A DNA stretch of 64,000 nucleotides from Mycolicibacterium sp. YH-1 (GTDB lineage: Bacteria; Actinomycetota; Actinomycetes; Mycobacteriales; Mycobacteriaceae), in NCBI RefSeq assembly GCF_022557175.1, contig NZ_CP092915.1, forward strand, positions 2,914,001-2,978,000, written 5' to 3'. Shown in pieces: positions 19,194-28,249 of the stretch. Every line of letters starts with the position of its first letter. Position 1 is the stretch's first letter. A program made the position numbers and the translations under genes. The notes under the pieces are model-generated. The model made no database searches. It was given only the letters and a program-made list of their open reading frames with translations, and was not told the DNA's origin.

Positions 19194-20772
19194 CTCCGGC
19201 ACGTTCGACTACGTCATCGCCGGCGGGGGGACCGCGGGTTGCGCGCTGGCGGCCAGGTTGTCCGAGGATCCCGACGTCACGGTGTGCGTGCTCGAGGCTG
19301 GGCCGTCGGACGTCGGCGACGACAACATTCTGGTGCTCTCGGAGTGGATGCACCTGCTCGACTCGGGCTACGACTGGGACTACCCGGTTGAACCGCAGGA
19401 ACGCGGCAACTCGTTCATGCGGCACGCCAGGGCCAAGGTGCTCGGTGGGTGTTCGTCGCACAACTCGTGCATTGCGTTCCTGCCGCCTGCCGAGTGTCTT
19501 GACGAGTGGGTCGAGATGGGTGCCACAGGGTGGAGCGCGGCCGAGGTCCTGCCGCTCACAGCGCGATTGAAGGACATCGTGCAGCTGCGCGACGTACCGC
19601 CGGTGGATCCCTGCGGGGTGGCGGTGCTGTCTGCGGCCGCCGACGTCGGCATGCCGACCGTGGCCTTCAACCGCGGTGAGACAGTGCGCAATGGGGCTGG
19701 GTGGTTTCAGATCAACGCCGCCGACGACGGCACCCGGATGTCCAGTTCGCACGCCTACCTGCATCCGGTGCTGGACTCCCGGTCCAACCTCGAGGTCCGC
19801 ACCGGGTGCTGGGTCTCGGAGATCCTGTTCGATGACGCGAACCAGACCGAATCCCGTCGCTTCGCTCGCCCCGCTGCGACGGGGGTTCGCTACCAGCGCC
19901 CGGACCTCACTGGCTACGACACGGTGACGGCGCAGCGCGAGGTCATCGTCACCGCTGGGGCCATCGACACCCCGAAGTTGCTGATGCTCTCGGGAATCGG
20001 TCCGACCGCGCATCTGCGGGAGCTGGGCATCCCGGTGCGGGTCGACTCGCCGGGTGTGGGGTCCAACCTGGACGATCATGTCGAGGGCCTGGTGTTCTGG
20101 GAGGCATCCCGGCCAATGGTGACGACGTCGACGCAGTGGTGGGAGATCGGCCTGTTTGCCACCATCGACCCCGTTCCCGAAGGTGCCAGAGGCCAGCCGG
20201 ACCTGATGATGCACTACGGCAGCGTCCCGTTCGACATGAACACTCTGCGCCGCGGCTATCCGACGACGGATAACGGATTCTGCTTGACGCCCAACGTCAC
20301 CCAGGGCCGGTCCCGCGGAACTGTGCGACTGCGCAGCCGCGACTTCCGGGATCGGCCGAGGGTTGACCCGCGCTACTTCACCGATCCGGAGGGCTATGAC
20401 GACCGGATCATGCTGACCGGCGTGAAGTTGGCCCGCCGCATCGCCGAGCAGACGGCGCTGAAGCCGTGGATTGCGCGCGAACTGGCGCCGGGGCCCGATG
20501 CCGTCACCGACGACGAACTGCTGGACTACATCCACCAATGCCACAACACCGTCTATCACCCGGCGGCGACCGCCAGGATGGGCGCGCTTGACGATCCGAC
20601 GGCGGTGCTCGATCCGGAGTTGCGGGTCAAGGGGGTGAGCGGGCTGCGCGTCGTGGACGCTTCGGCGATGCCGAAACTTCCTGCGGTGAACCCCAACATC
20701 ACCGTTATGACGATGGCCGAGAAGTGTGCTGATCTGGTCCGGCACTCCGCTGCCGCTGGGCGCAGGGGCTGA
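19186..20772 (+). CDS. betA: GMC-family choline dehydrogenase
   Basis: A 528-residue FAD-dependent glucose-methanol-choline oxidoreductase expected to convert choline to betaine aldehyde. The FAD motif is DYVIAGGGTAGCALAARLSE; GMC signature 1 lies in KVLGGCSSHNSCIAF and signature 2 in GAIDTPKLLMLSGIGP. The C-terminal active-site region CHNTVYHPAATARMG and GLRVVDASAMPKLPAVNPN supply the His/Asn pair. The cysteine in LGGCSSHNS where many homologues have serine is a small oddity. ATG at 19186 overlaps the permease by eight bases. The neighbouring betB supports choline as substrate, but GMC enzymes with other alcohols look alike. Confidence 0.82.
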   Translation: MADSGTFDYVIAGGGTAGCALAARLSEDPDVTVCVLEAGPSDVGDDNILVLSEWMHLLDSGYDWDYPVEPQERGNSFMRHARAKVLGGCSSHNSCIAFLPPAECLDEWVEMGATGWSAAEVLPLTARLKDIVQLRDVPPVDPCGVAVLSAAADVGMPTVAFNRGETVRNGAGWFQINAADDGTRMSSSHAYLHPVLDSRSNLEVRTGCWVSEILFDDANQTESRRFARPAATGVRYQRPDLTGYDTVTAQREVIVTAGAIDTPKLLMLSGIGPTAHLRELGIPVRVDSPGVGSNLDDHVEGLVFWEASRPMVTTSTQWWEIGLFATIDPVPEGARGQPDLMMHYGSVPFDMNTLRRGYPTTDNGFCLTPNVTQGRSRGTVRLRSRDFRDRPRVDPRYFTDPEGYDDRIMLTGVKLARRIAEQTALKPWIARELAPGPDAVTDDELLDYIHQCHNTVYHPAATARMGALDDPTAVLDPELRVKGVSGLRVVDASAMPKLPAVNPNITVMTMAEKCADLVRHSAAAGRRG

Positions 20773-20779
20773 TCTGCCG

Positions 20780-22609
20780 GTGGCGTCCGGGCTGCAACTC
20801 GCCACCTTCCTGGGCACGTACACCCCATTCCAGGCGATGTCGGCCGCGGAACTCGCCGAGTTGGCCGCCGAGTCGGCCGTTGTCGAGTTCCCGGCGCACA
20901 CCGAGGTGGCCGACTACGCCGCACGGGCACCCGACGGCGTCTGGATGGTGCACTCGGGACAGGTGACACTGCAGTCTGCCGAGGGGTCGATCATCGACAC
21001 CGTAGGTCCCGGCGGACTCTTCGGCTACACCCCGCTGCTGACCGGTGACGGGATGGAGTTCACCGCGCGCACAACGGTTCCCAGCGTCCTCGTCCGTCTG
21101 CCCGACCCGTTGGTCCGAGCACAGTTCGCCAAGCCCGCCGGGTTGGCGTACCTGGCATCCTCGGCGTGGACCGTCGGGAGCGCCGACCAGCCGACCATCG
21201 CGCCCGCCACCGACAGCCAGCCGATCTCCGAACTGCTGCACGGCGAGGTGCTACTGGTATCCCCGGATACCTCGGTGCGCGACGCTGTCATCGAGATGGC
21301 CGCCCACCAGGTCTCCTATGCGCTCATCCGGTTGCCCGGCGGTGAACTCGGCATCTTCACCGACCGCGATCTGCGGACGCGGGTGGTGGCCGCGGGCATC
21401 GGAGTGGACGTGCCGATCGCCGATGTGATGAGCGCCCCCGCCCGGACGGTCACCGCCGATCTCACGGCCGAGACCGTGCTCATGGAGATGCTCGAGTGCG
21501 GGTGGCGACACATGCCGGTCGTGACACCCCGCGGCGAGGTGATCGGCGTCCTTGAAGACGCTGACCTGCTCGCGGCCTCGGCGCGGCAGAGCTTCATACT
21601 GCGACGCGCGATTGGGCAGGCCACTGACGCTGCCGAACTGTCGTTGATCGGCCGCAGGGTGGCGGACATCTCGGCGGACCTGTTCCGCAACGGCACCAAG
21701 GCGTCGGCAACCAGCGCGATTCTGTCGGTCGTCATCGACAGCCTGGTGCGAAAGGCGTTGCAGCTCGCACTCGCTGAGTCCGCGCGAACCACAGTCGACG
21801 GGTTCGCGTGGCTGTCGCTGGGCAGTGTGGCGCGGCGGGAGGCGATGCCGTCGTCCGACGTCGACAGCGCGCTGTCGTGGCGGGACGATTTGGACTCGGC
21901 CGGCCCGGAACTGCGGGCGGTCGCGGTGCGCACACACGAGATCCTGGACAGCTGTGGTCTTCCGTCGGACCGCAACGGCGCCATCGCGTCCAAACCGAGC
22001 TTCTCCCGGTCGCGGTCGCAGTGGCTCACCGCGGCCGAGGCTTGGCTCGCAGACCCGCTGCGCGACCACGGTCTCATGCTGTCATCGCTGATGATCGATG
22101 GCCGGGTGGTCTGGGGTGATCCGGCATTGAACATCGTTCCTGCGGTGTATCGCAGGATGCGGGTGGACCACCCGAACGCGCTGCGACTGCAGCTGCTGAA
22201 CGCGCTGTCGGGGCGCGCGCGGGCCAGATCGCTGCGCGATGTGCTGGCCCGGCGGGGCGGGACCTTCGACCTCAAGGCTCACGCCGTGACGCCCATAGTC
22301 AACCTGGCCCGGTGGGGCGGCCTGAGCGCCGCCGTGTCATCGGCGAGCACGCCGGTGCGGCTGAGCGCGGCGGCAGAGGCCGGTGCGATGAGCGAGCGGG
22401 ACGCCAACACGCTCGGTGACGTGTTCGCCATGGTGCAGCGGCTCCGGATGGCTCATCAGGTCGAACAGCTGATCGCAGGACACACACCCGGGGACGTCAT
22501 CACGATGTCGGAGCTGTCACCCCTGAACCGAAGCCTGCTGGGCGACGGGCTTCGTGAGATCGCCGCGGTGCAGCGGCGAGTCCGCCAGTCCGCGAATTGG
22601 CGCGTATAG
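20780..22609 (+). CDS. cNMP-binding / CBS / DUF294 nucleotidyltransferase-like signalling protein
   Basis: A 609-residue soluble protein with three parts: a cyclic-nucleotide-binding-like beta barrel (about 10-120), a CBS-domain pair (about 150-270, with ALIRLPGGELGIFTDRDLRTR and HMPVVTPRGEVIGVLEDADL), and a GlnD-like nucleotidyltransferase module. LGSVARREAMPSSDVDSALSW carries the GS...DxD active-site motif, followed by the DUF294 helical C-terminal domain. Such proteins sense a nucleotide and may nucleotidylylate a target. GTG at 20780, seven bases after betA, is chosen; an in-frame GTG at 20726 inside betA is possible. Its role in the betaine operon is unknown. The target could be the permease or a metabolic enzyme, which is speculation. 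Confidence 0.8.
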   Translation: MASGLQLATFLGTYTPFQAMSAAELAELAAESAVVEFPAHTEVADYAARAPDGVWMVHSGQVTLQSAEGSIIDTVGPGGLFGYTPLLTGDGMEFTARTTVPSVLVRLPDPLVRAQFAKPAGLAYLASSAWTVGSADQPTIAPATDSQPISELLHGEVLLVSPDTSVRDAVIEMAAHQVSYALIRLPGGELGIFTDRDLRTRVVAAGIGVDVPIADVMSAPARTVTADLTAETVLMEMLECGWRHMPVVTPRGEVIGVLEDADLLAASARQSFILRRAIGQATDAAELSLIGRRVADISADLFRNGTKASATSAILSVVIDSLVRKALQLALAESARTTVDGFAWLSLGSVARREAMPSSDVDSALSWRDDLDSAGPELRAVAVRTHEILDSCGLPSDRNGAIASKPSFSRSRSQWLTAAEAWLADPLRDHGLMLSSLMIDGRVVWGDPALNIVPAVYRRMRVDHPNALRLQLLNALSGRARARSLRDVLARRGGTFDLKAHAVTPIVNLARWGGLSAAVSSASTPVRLSAAAEAGAMSERDANTLGDVFAMVQRLRMAHQVEQLIAGHTPGDVITMSELSPLNRSLLGDGLREIAAVQRRVRQSANWRV

Positions 22610-22620
22610 GGTCGGACGCG

Positions 22621-23433
22621 ATGGAGACGGGTTCGGAGGGCCTTTCTAAGGGCCTATCAGAAGGCCGCAGCGCTGCGGTCCAATCGGTCGACCGCGCACT
22701 GCTGGTTCTGGAGATTCTGGCGCGTCTCGGGCAAGCCGGTGTCACCGAGATCGCTGCCGAACTGGGCGTGCACAAGTCGACGGTGTCACGGCTGGTCGCA
22801 GTGCTCGAGGCGCGCGGTTTCGTCGAACAGGTATCCGATCGCGGCCCCTACCGGCTCGGGTTCGCCATCGCACGCCTCGCGCGGGCCAGCAGCGGACAAC
22901 CCGACCTGGGCAGGCTCGGTCAAGCTGTCTGCGATGGTCTGGCCGCCGATGTCGCCGAGACCGTGAATCTGGCGATCCTCGATGGCGAGCGCATCGTCAA
23001 TATCGTCGAGGCGATCGGCCCCAATGAGATCACCCTGCGGACGTGGGTGGGGCAGAGCTGTCCCGCACATGCGACATCGAGCGGCAAGGTTCTCCTTGCG
23101 TGGGCGGGCGCCGCCGCCCAGCTCACCGATCCACTGCAGGGCTTCACCCCTAAGACGGTCGTCGAAGTCGCCGAGCTGGAGCGCGAGCTATGCGCCGTGC
23201 GGGCGCGCGGCTGGGCCAGCGTGAGCGAGGAACTTGAGGTGGGGCTGAACGCCGTCGCCGCACCGGTCCGCGATGCCAATTCCGAAGTGGTTGCCGCGCT
23301 GAGTGTTTCGGGACCATCATACCGGCTGTCGGGGGATCGATTCGAGGAGATCGCCAAGGTGACGATCTCAGCCGCCGACGCTGTCAGTAGCCGCCTGGGC
23401 TGGGTTGACGGCGTCACTGAACCAGGGCGTTGA
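22621..23433 (+). CDS. IclR-family transcriptional regulator
   Basis: A 270-residue regulator. The N-terminal winged helix-turn-helix is SVDRALLVLEILARLGQAGVT followed by AAELGVHKSTVSRLVAVLEARGF. The C-terminal effector domain contains RTWVGQSCPAHATSSGKVLLAW and ASVSEELEVGLNAVAAPV, both typical of IclR ligand-binding domains. ATG at 22621 is chosen; a TTG 24 bases upstream overlaps the DUF294 gene. It closes the eight-gene betaine unit, and the tandem TTGCG/CGCAA operator at 11332-11375 is its likely target. The gene converges with the SDR, overlapping by 20 bases. Confidence 0.88.
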   Translation: METGSEGLSKGLSEGRSAAVQSVDRALLVLEILARLGQAGVTEIAAELGVHKSTVSRLVAVLEARGFVEQVSDRGPYRLGFAIARLARASSGQPDLGRLGQAVCDGLAADVAETVNLAILDGERIVNIVEAIGPNEITLRTWVGQSCPAHATSSGKVLLAWAGAAAQLTDPLQGFTPKTVVEVAELERELCAVRARGWASVSEELEVGLNAVAAPVRDANSEVVAALSVSGPSYRLSGDRFEEIAKVTISAADAVSSRLGWVDGVTEPGR

Positions 23434-24142
23434 CGACCACCTCGGAATCCGTTCGGCTGGTGTACATCCGCCACAGTGTGTCCGCGAGATCGTCGGGGTT
23501 CAGTGTTGCCGCCGCCATGTCCGCGAGCATGTCCGGATGATCGAGGACGGCGCGGTGAATGTCGCCCCGCTCGATCAAACCCCCGATGGTCAGCGTCCCG
23601 GAGTAGACGCCCATCGGTGCCAGGGCGGCGTGCAGTGTCAGCGCGTAGTTCCGCAGTGCGGCCGCCGCTAGGGCCAGGCCGCCGAGCGCGGGCATTGGCA
23701 GCACACTGCTCAACCCGCCGGCGAAGAGCAGTCCACCACTGCCGCGTGCGATGAGGTCAGGCAGCAGCGACGACGCGAAGTCGACGGCGGGCACCACGCC
23801 GAGTAGGGCCTCGGTCGCACCTGGGGCGTCGAGTGTCGTGATGTCCGCGATCGCCAACGCCGCGGCGGGGCCGTAGTACCCGACGTCGATACGGCCGAAG
23901 CGGGCGCGGGCGCCGTCGATGGCCGCCCGCAGCGCATCGGTGTCCGAGGCATCCGCGGTGAACGCCGCCGCCTCGATTCCCGCGTCGGCGAGCGCCGTCA
24001 GGTACTCGGTGTGGCGACTGTTGGAGCGGGAGACGAGTGCCACTGCGTGTCCCTCGGAACCGAATCGGTGGGCCACTGACATGCCCAGTCCTGGACCGGC
24101 ACCGACGACGAGAAGAACGGGTCGCGATGAAGTTGAGGTCAT
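23414..24142 (-). CDS. Short-chain dehydrogenase/reductase-like protein with atypical active site
   Basis: A 242-residue Rossmann-fold SDR. VLLVVGAGPGLGMSVAHRFG is the GxxxGxG cofactor loop. The usual Ser-Tyr-Lys region is altered: after GGLLFAGGLSSVLPMPALGG there is no clear YxxxK, so it may be non-classical or inactive as a dehydrogenase. The ATG at 24142 lies in the centre of an operator (24130-24151), so the regulator would block it directly. It is divergent from the TetR gene, 65 bases away, and is its likely target. It converges with the IclR gene. Substrate unknown. Confidence 0.75.
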   Translation of the reverse strand: MTSTSSRPVLLVVGAGPGLGMSVAHRFGSEGHAVALVSRSNSRHTEYLTALADAGIEAAAFTADASDTDALRAAIDGARARFGRIDVGYYGPAAALAIADITTLDAPGATEALLGVVPAVDFASSLLPDLIARGSGGLLFAGGLSSVLPMPALGGLALAAAALRNYALTLHAALAPMGVYSGTLTIGGLIERGDIHRAVLDHPDMLADMAAATLNPDDLADTLWRMYTSRTDSEVVVNALVQ

Positions 24143-24181
24143 GCTCAACTTAATAGCACAACATGAGGACGGCCTCAACTT
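24130..24181. promoter_or_regulatory. Two 22-bp operators between SDR and TetR genes
   Basis: Site 1 (24130-24151) is a perfect inverted repeat AAGTTGAG-GTCATG-CTCAACTT that contains the SDR start codon. Site 2 (24160-24181) matches site 1 at 16 of 22 positions and keeps TGAGG...CCTCAACTT. The sites are 30 bases apart, about three helical turns, on one DNA face. This is the classic arrangement of a TetR-type regulator controlling itself and a divergent gene. Confidence 0.75.
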
Positions 24182-24207
24182 AGGTCGAGTCGGATTAGGA
24201 TGCAGCG

Positions 24208-24765
24208 ATGTCCCAGTCGATGCGTGCCGATGCGCTGCGCAACCGCGAACGACTGGTGTCGGCGGCCGCGGAGCTGTTCACCGAACGTGGGCTGGATGTC
24301 CCACTGGATGAGGTGGCACGGCGCGCAGGGGTGAGCATCGGCACGCTCTACAACCACTTCCCGAATCGCGGGGCACTGCTCGATGAGGTCCTGCCGGAGC
24401 GGCTGGCCGCCTTCGATGTGCTGGCAGAGGCCGCAATGGGCGACCCAGACGCGTGGCGCGGGTTTGTGACGCTGCTTGAGGGTGTGTTCGCCATGCAGGC
24501 CCGAGATCGCGCCCTCAACGAGGCGATAGCCCGTAGTCAGGTGGGCGGTGTGGACGCCGCGGCGGACTGCGGCCGCGCCGGCGGAGCGCTGGACGCTGTG
24601 GCGCAGCGGGCAAGAGAGGCCGGGGTGCTGCGGTCCGACTTCGGTCCCGAGGACCTCGTGACGCTGGTGTCGGCGATGTCGAAGGTGATCGCCATGTCGG
24701 CCGGTGATGACACCCCGTGGCGGCGGCATCTCGGCTTCGTGTTGGACGGGCTGCGCGCGACCTGA
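24208..24765 (+). CDS. TetR-family transcriptional regulator
   Basis: A 185-residue regulator. The N-terminal DNA-binding domain (about 8-55) reads RLVSAAAELFTERGLDVPLDE, then ARRAGVSIGTLYNHFPNRGALLDEVLPERL, a full TetR helix-turn-helix. The C-terminal ligand-binding part resembles the C-terminal domain of SbtR-like TetR proteins (VIAMSAGDDTPWRRHLGFVLDGL). The start is ATG at 24208. It is divergent from the SDR with paired operators between them, so it probably represses the SDR and itself. The ligand is unknown. Confidence 0.9.
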   Translation: MSQSMRADALRNRERLVSAAAELFTERGLDVPLDEVARRAGVSIGTLYNHFPNRGALLDEVLPERLAAFDVLAEAAMGDPDAWRGFVTLLEGVFAMQARDRALNEAIARSQVGGVDAAADCGRAGGALDAVAQRAREAGVLRSDFGPEDLVTLVSAMSKVIAMSAGDDTPWRRHLGFVLDGLRAT

Positions 24766-24824
24766 GCGAGGAACCCGTTGCGGACACCAGTGACGGGTGT
24801 CATACGCGGAGACCTCGCTACCCG

Positions 24825-24830
24825 TAAGCT
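24825..24830 (+). promoter_or_regulatory. -10 hexamer for near-leaderless pafA transcript
   Basis: TAAGCT ends eight positions before the pafA GTG at 24838, so transcription would begin on or next to the start codon. No Shine-Dalgarno sequence precedes the GTG. The identical hexamer precedes pafB at the matching distance. Confidence 0.5.
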
Positions 24831-24837
24831 CGAATAC

Positions 24838-26196
24838 GTGCAGCGGCGAATCATGGGCATCGAGACCGAATTCGGTGTGACGTGCACGTTCCACGGTCAC
24901 CGGCGGCTGTCTCCGGATGAAGTGGCGCGCTATCTGTTCCGACGAGTGGTGTCGTGGGGGCGCAGTTCCAACGTGTTCCTGCGCAATGGCGCCCGGCTGT
25001 ACCTCGACGTCGGCAGCCATCCCGAGTACGCCACCGCCGAGTGCGACAGCCTGATCCAGTTGATAACCCACGACCGCGCGGGCGAGCGGGTGCTCGAGGA
25101 TCTGCTCATCGACGCCGAGCAGCGGCTGGCCGACGAGGGCATCGGCGGCGACATCTACCTGTTCAAGAACAACACCGACTCGGCGGGCAACTCCTACGGC
25201 TGCCATGAGAACTACCTCATCGTGCGCGCGGGCGAGTTCTCCCGGATCTCCGATGTGCTGCTGCCGTTCCTGGTCACCCGCCAGCTCATCTGCGGTGCGG
25301 GCAAGGTGCTGCAGACGCCCAAGGCCGCCACGTTCTGCCTGAGCCAGCGCGCCGAGCACATCTGGGAGGGCGTCTCCAGCGCCACCACACGCAGCAGGCC
25401 CATCATCAACACGCGCGACGAGCCGCACGCCGATGCCGAGAAGTACCGCAGGCTGCATGTCATCGTCGGCGACTCGAACATGTGCGAGTCCACCACCATG
25501 CTCAAGGTGGGTACGGCCGCGCTGGTGCTGGAGATGATCGAGGCCGGCGTGCCGTTCCGCGACTTCTCCCTCGACAATCCGATCCGCGCCATCCGCGAGG
25601 TCAGCCACGATCTGACGGGCCGACGCCCGGTCCGGCTCGCAGGTGGGCGGCAGGCCAGCGCGCTCGACATTCAGCGGGAGTACTACAGCCGTGCCGTCGA
25701 GCACCTGCAGACCCGCGAACCCAACGCCCAGATCGAGCAGGTTGTCGACCTGTGGGGCCGCCAGCTCGACGCGGTCGAGAGCCAGGACTTCGCCAAGGTC
25801 GACACCGAGGTCGACTGGGTGATCAAGCGCAAGCTGTTCCAGCGCTACCAGGACCGGTACGACATGGAGCTGTCCGATCCCAAGATCGCCCAGCTCGACC
25901 TCGCCTACCACGACATCAAGCGCGGTCGCGGTGTCTTCGACCTGTTGCAGCGCAAGGGGCTGGCCGCCCGCATCACCACCGACGAGGAGATCGAGGCGGC
26001 CGTCAACGAGCCGCCCCAGACCACGCGGGCCAAGCTGCGCGGCGAGTTCATCAGCGCAGCACAGGCGGCGGGTCGCGATTTCACCGTCGACTGGGTGCAC
26101 CTCAAGCTCAACGACCAGGCGCAGCGAACGGTGTTGTGCAAGGACCCGTTCCGATCTGTCGATGAGCGGGTCAAGCGACTGATCGCGAGCATGTAG
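24838..26196 (+). CDS. pafA: Pup-protein ligase PafA
   Basis: A 452-residue ligase that couples the C-terminal Glu of Pup to substrate lysines through a gamma-glutamyl phosphate. [14 protein letters not shown] holds the metal-binding glutamates. The conserved catalytic Asp57 is in [38 protein letters not shown] is the signature shared with Dop, but the Dop-loop is absent, as expected. The length equals that of the M. tuberculosis enzyme. GTG at 24838 gives the known N terminus; an upstream in-frame TTG is not supported. It is separated from prcA by the 13-kb betaine and SDR/TetR region. pafB and pafC follow. Confidence 0.98.
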   Translation: MQRRIMGIETEFGVTCTFHGHRRLSPDEVARYLFRRVVSWGRSSNVFLRNGARLYLDVGSHPEYATAECDSLIQLITHDRAGERVLEDLLIDAEQRLADEGIGGDIYLFKNNTDSAGNSYGCHENYLIVRAGEFSRISDVLLPFLVTRQLICGAGKVLQTPKAATFCLSQRAEHIWEGVSSATTRSRPIINTRDEPHADAEKYRRLHVIVGDSNMCESTTMLKVGTAALVLEMIEAGVPFRDFSLDNPIRAIREVSHDLTGRRPVRLAGGRQASALDIQREYYSRAVEHLQTREPNAQIEQVVDLWGRQLDAVESQDFAKVDTEVDWVIKRKLFQRYQDRYDMELSDPKIAQLDLAYHDIKRGRGVFDLLQRKGLAARITTDEEIEAAVNEPPQTTRAKLRGEFISAAQAAGRDFTVDWVHLKLNDQAQRTVLCKDPFRSVDERVKRLIASM

Positions 26197-26236
26197 CGCC
26201 TGAGCGCGGCGGGCAGGAGCGAACCGCCCGGGGGAT

Positions 26237-26242
26237 TAAGCT
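26237..26242 (+). promoter_or_regulatory. -10 hexamer for leaderless pafB transcript
   Basis: TAAGCT ends seven positions before the GTG at 26249. This is exact leaderless spacing, and it suggests pafBC can be transcribed apart from pafA. Confidence 0.5.
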
Positions 26243-26248
26243 CCTCGG

Positions 26249-27244
26249 GTGGGGATCTCCAAAGTCGAGCGATTGATGAACCTGGTCATCGCACTCCTGT
26301 CCACCCGCAACTTCATCACTGCAGACCGCATCCGTAAGACCGTCTACGGCTACGGCGACAGTCCCAGCGATGAGGCGTTCTCGCGGATGTTCGAGCGGGA
26401 CAAGAACGAATTGCGCGATCTCGGTATCCCGCTCGAGACCGGGCGCGTGTCGTCGATGGACCCGACCGAGGGTTACCGGATCAACCGCGAGACCTATGCG
26501 CTGCCGCAGGTTGAACTCACCGCTGACGAGGCCGCCGCCGTCGCGATCGCCACGCAGCTGTGGGAGTCACCCGAACTCGTCACCGCCACCCAGGGCGCGC
26601 TGCTCAAGCTGCGTGCCGCGGGCGTCGACGTCGACGCCGCCGACTCCGATGTCATGATCAGCTCGTCGGCGACGATGCCCGGACTTCGAGGGTCCGAGGA
26701 GGTCCTCGGAATCCTGTTGTCCGCCATCCACTCCGGCCAGGCGGTCGAGTTCGGTCACCGCTCCACCCGCAGCGAGCCCTACCGCACCCGCACAGTGGAA
26801 CCCTGGGGTGTGGTGACCTCTCGGGGCCGGTGGTATCTCGTCGGCCACGACCGGGACCGCGACGACACCCGCACGTTCCGGGTGTCGCGCATCGGCGAGG
26901 TGAGCGCCATCGGACCGCGTGACGCGGTGACCAGGCCCGACGGCATCGACTTGCGGGATATCGTGCACCGCGCGGTGGCGGAGTGGCCACCGGGTGCCCA
27001 AGCCAGGGTGTGGGTGGCCGACGGCCGCGCGACCGCGCTGCGCAGGGCGGCCAGCGAGGTCGTGAGCCGCACCATCGGGGGACGTGCCGGAGACGAGCTG
27101 GCGGTCGATATCGGGATGCACGATCGGCTCGCGCGCGAGATCGCCGGATACGGCGCAGACGCGATCGTGTTGGATCCGCCGACGCTGCGGGACGATGTCA
27201 TCGCCCGGTTGCGGGCACAGGCCGGAGGTGAGGCAGTTGTCTAG
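26249..27244 (+). CDS. pafB: WYL-domain transcriptional activator subunit PafB
   Basis: A 331-residue WYL-domain protein, one half of the PafBC heterodimer that activates the LexA/RecA-independent DNA-damage response of mycobacteria. The N-terminal winged helix region is KVERLMNLVIALLSTRNFITADRIRKTVYGYG, and the WYL core reads PWGVVTSRGRWYLVGHDRDR. The C-terminal WCX extension follows. GTG at 26249 matches the known N terminus (GISKVERLMNLVIALL). The gene is 52 bases after pafA and overlaps pafC by eight bases. Confidence 0.96.
   Translation: MGISKVERLMNLVIALLSTRNFITADRIRKTVYGYGDSPSDEAFSRMFERDKNELRDLGIPLETGRVSSMDPTEGYRINRETYALPQVELTADEAAAVAIATQLWESPELVTATQGALLKLRAAGVDVDAADSDVMISSSATMPGLRGSEEVLGILLSAIHSGQAVEFGHRSTRSEPYRTRTVEPWGVVTSRGRWYLVGHDRDRDDTRTFRVSRIGEVSAIGPRDAVTRPDGIDLRDIVHRAVAEWPPGAQARVWVADGRATALRRAASEVVSRTIGGRAGDELAVDIGMHDRLAREIAGYGADAIVLDPPTLRDDVIARLRAQAGGEAVV
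27224..27230 (+). promoter_or_regulatory. Ribosome binding site selecting a TTG start for pafC
   Basis: GGAGGTG inside the end of pafB is six bases before TTG 27237. The TTG gives the N terminus [17 protein letters not shown], matching PafC homologues. Longer in-frame starts inside pafB are not supported. Confidence 0.7.
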
Positions 27245-28220
27245 CGTGTCGACGCGGCTGGTGCGGCTGCTCAACATGGTTCCCTACCTGAAGGCGAACC
27301 CTCGGATAACGTTCGAGGAGGCGGCGATCGACCTCGGCGTGTCGGTCAAACAACTGCGCGAGGACCTGCAGCAGTTGTTCCTGTGCGGGCTGCCCGGGTA
27401 CGGCCCGGGTGACCTCATCGACTTCGAGATGTCGGGCAAGACCATCGATGTCACGTTCTCGGCGGGCATGGACCACCCGCTGCGGCTGACCTCGCCCGAG
27501 GCGACCGGCATCCTGGTTGCATTGCGTGCGCTGCTGGACGTTCCCGGCATGCTCGACCCCGCGGCGGCGCGCAGCGCGATCGCCAAGATCGAGTCCGCGG
27601 CGGGTGCGGTGAGCGCCAGCGTGGGCGGGGCTCCCACGGCGGGCGACGAGCCCGCGCCCATCGAGAGTTCGGCTGCCACGGCGGTCCGTTCCGCGGTGCG
27701 CAACGACCATGCGGTGACCATCGACTACTACTCGGCATCGCACGACACCCTGACCTCCAGGACGGTCGATCCGATTCGGGTGGTCCTGGTCGGCGACCAC
27801 AGCTACCTGGAGGCGTGGTGTCGCACCGCCGAGGGAGTGCGGTTGTTCCGGTTCGACCGCATCGTCGACGCCCGCGAACTCGACGAGCCGTCGCTGCCGC
27901 CCGCGCCCGCCGTCGCGGCGGCGCCCGACACGTCGCTCTTCGACTCGGATCCGTCGCTGCCCTCGGCGACGCTGTTGATCGACCGGTCCGCTTCGTGGAT
28001 GTTCGACTACTACCCGTTGCACGTCGTCCGGGAATTGGCCGACGGGGTGTGCGAGGCGACCATGACGTACGCCTCGACCGCGTGGATGGCGCGGTTCGTG
28101 ATGGGTTTCGGTGCTTCGGTGCGTGTTCTGGAACCGCAACCGCTGGTCGAGAGAGTGCGGGAATCCGCGGCCGCGGCGCTACAGGCCTACGAAGTCAGCA
28201 GTACCGATAGCGGCGGGTAG
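27237..28220 (+). CDS. pafC: WYL-domain transcriptional activator subunit PafC
   Basis: A 327-residue partner of PafB. The N-terminal winged helix reads [26 protein letters not shown], then [27 protein letters not shown]. The WYL core is [35 protein letters not shown], and the C-terminal part resembles the WCX domain. The start is a TTG overlapping pafB by eight bases behind a strong ribosome site, which implies equimolar coupled synthesis. The low-complexity Pro/Ala linker around residue 220 is acceptable for the family. Confidence 0.95.
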   Translation: MSSVSTRLVRLLNMVPYLKANPRITFEEAAIDLGVSVKQLREDLQQLFLCGLPGYGPGDLIDFEMSGKTIDVTFSAGMDHPLRLTSPEATGILVALRALLDVPGMLDPAAARSAIAKIESAAGAVSASVGGAPTAGDEPAPIESSAATAVRSAVRNDHAVTIDYYSASHDTLTSRTVDPIRVVLVGDHSYLEAWCRTAEGVRLFRFDRIVDARELDEPSLPPAPAVAAAPDTSLFDSDPSLPSATLLIDRSASWMFDYYPLHVVRELADGVCEATMTYASTAWMARFVMGFGASVRVLEPQPLVERVRESAAAALQAYEVSSTDSGG

Positions 28221-28223
28221 ACT
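28218..28223 (+). promoter_or_regulatory. Possible -10 of tatA
   Basis: TAGACT overlaps the pafC stop and would give a leader of about 20 bases carrying the TGGAGGTG ribosome site of tatA. There is no convincing -35. Confidence 0.3.
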
Positions 28224-28249
28224 CAACCGCGACGTCTGGAGGTGACCGA

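Noticed and set aside
20726..20779. GTG 20726 as start of the cNMP/CBS protein
   Set aside because: It would overlap betA by 47 bases; GTG 20780 is seven bases after betA with a purine-rich stretch upstream. Kept as an alternative only.
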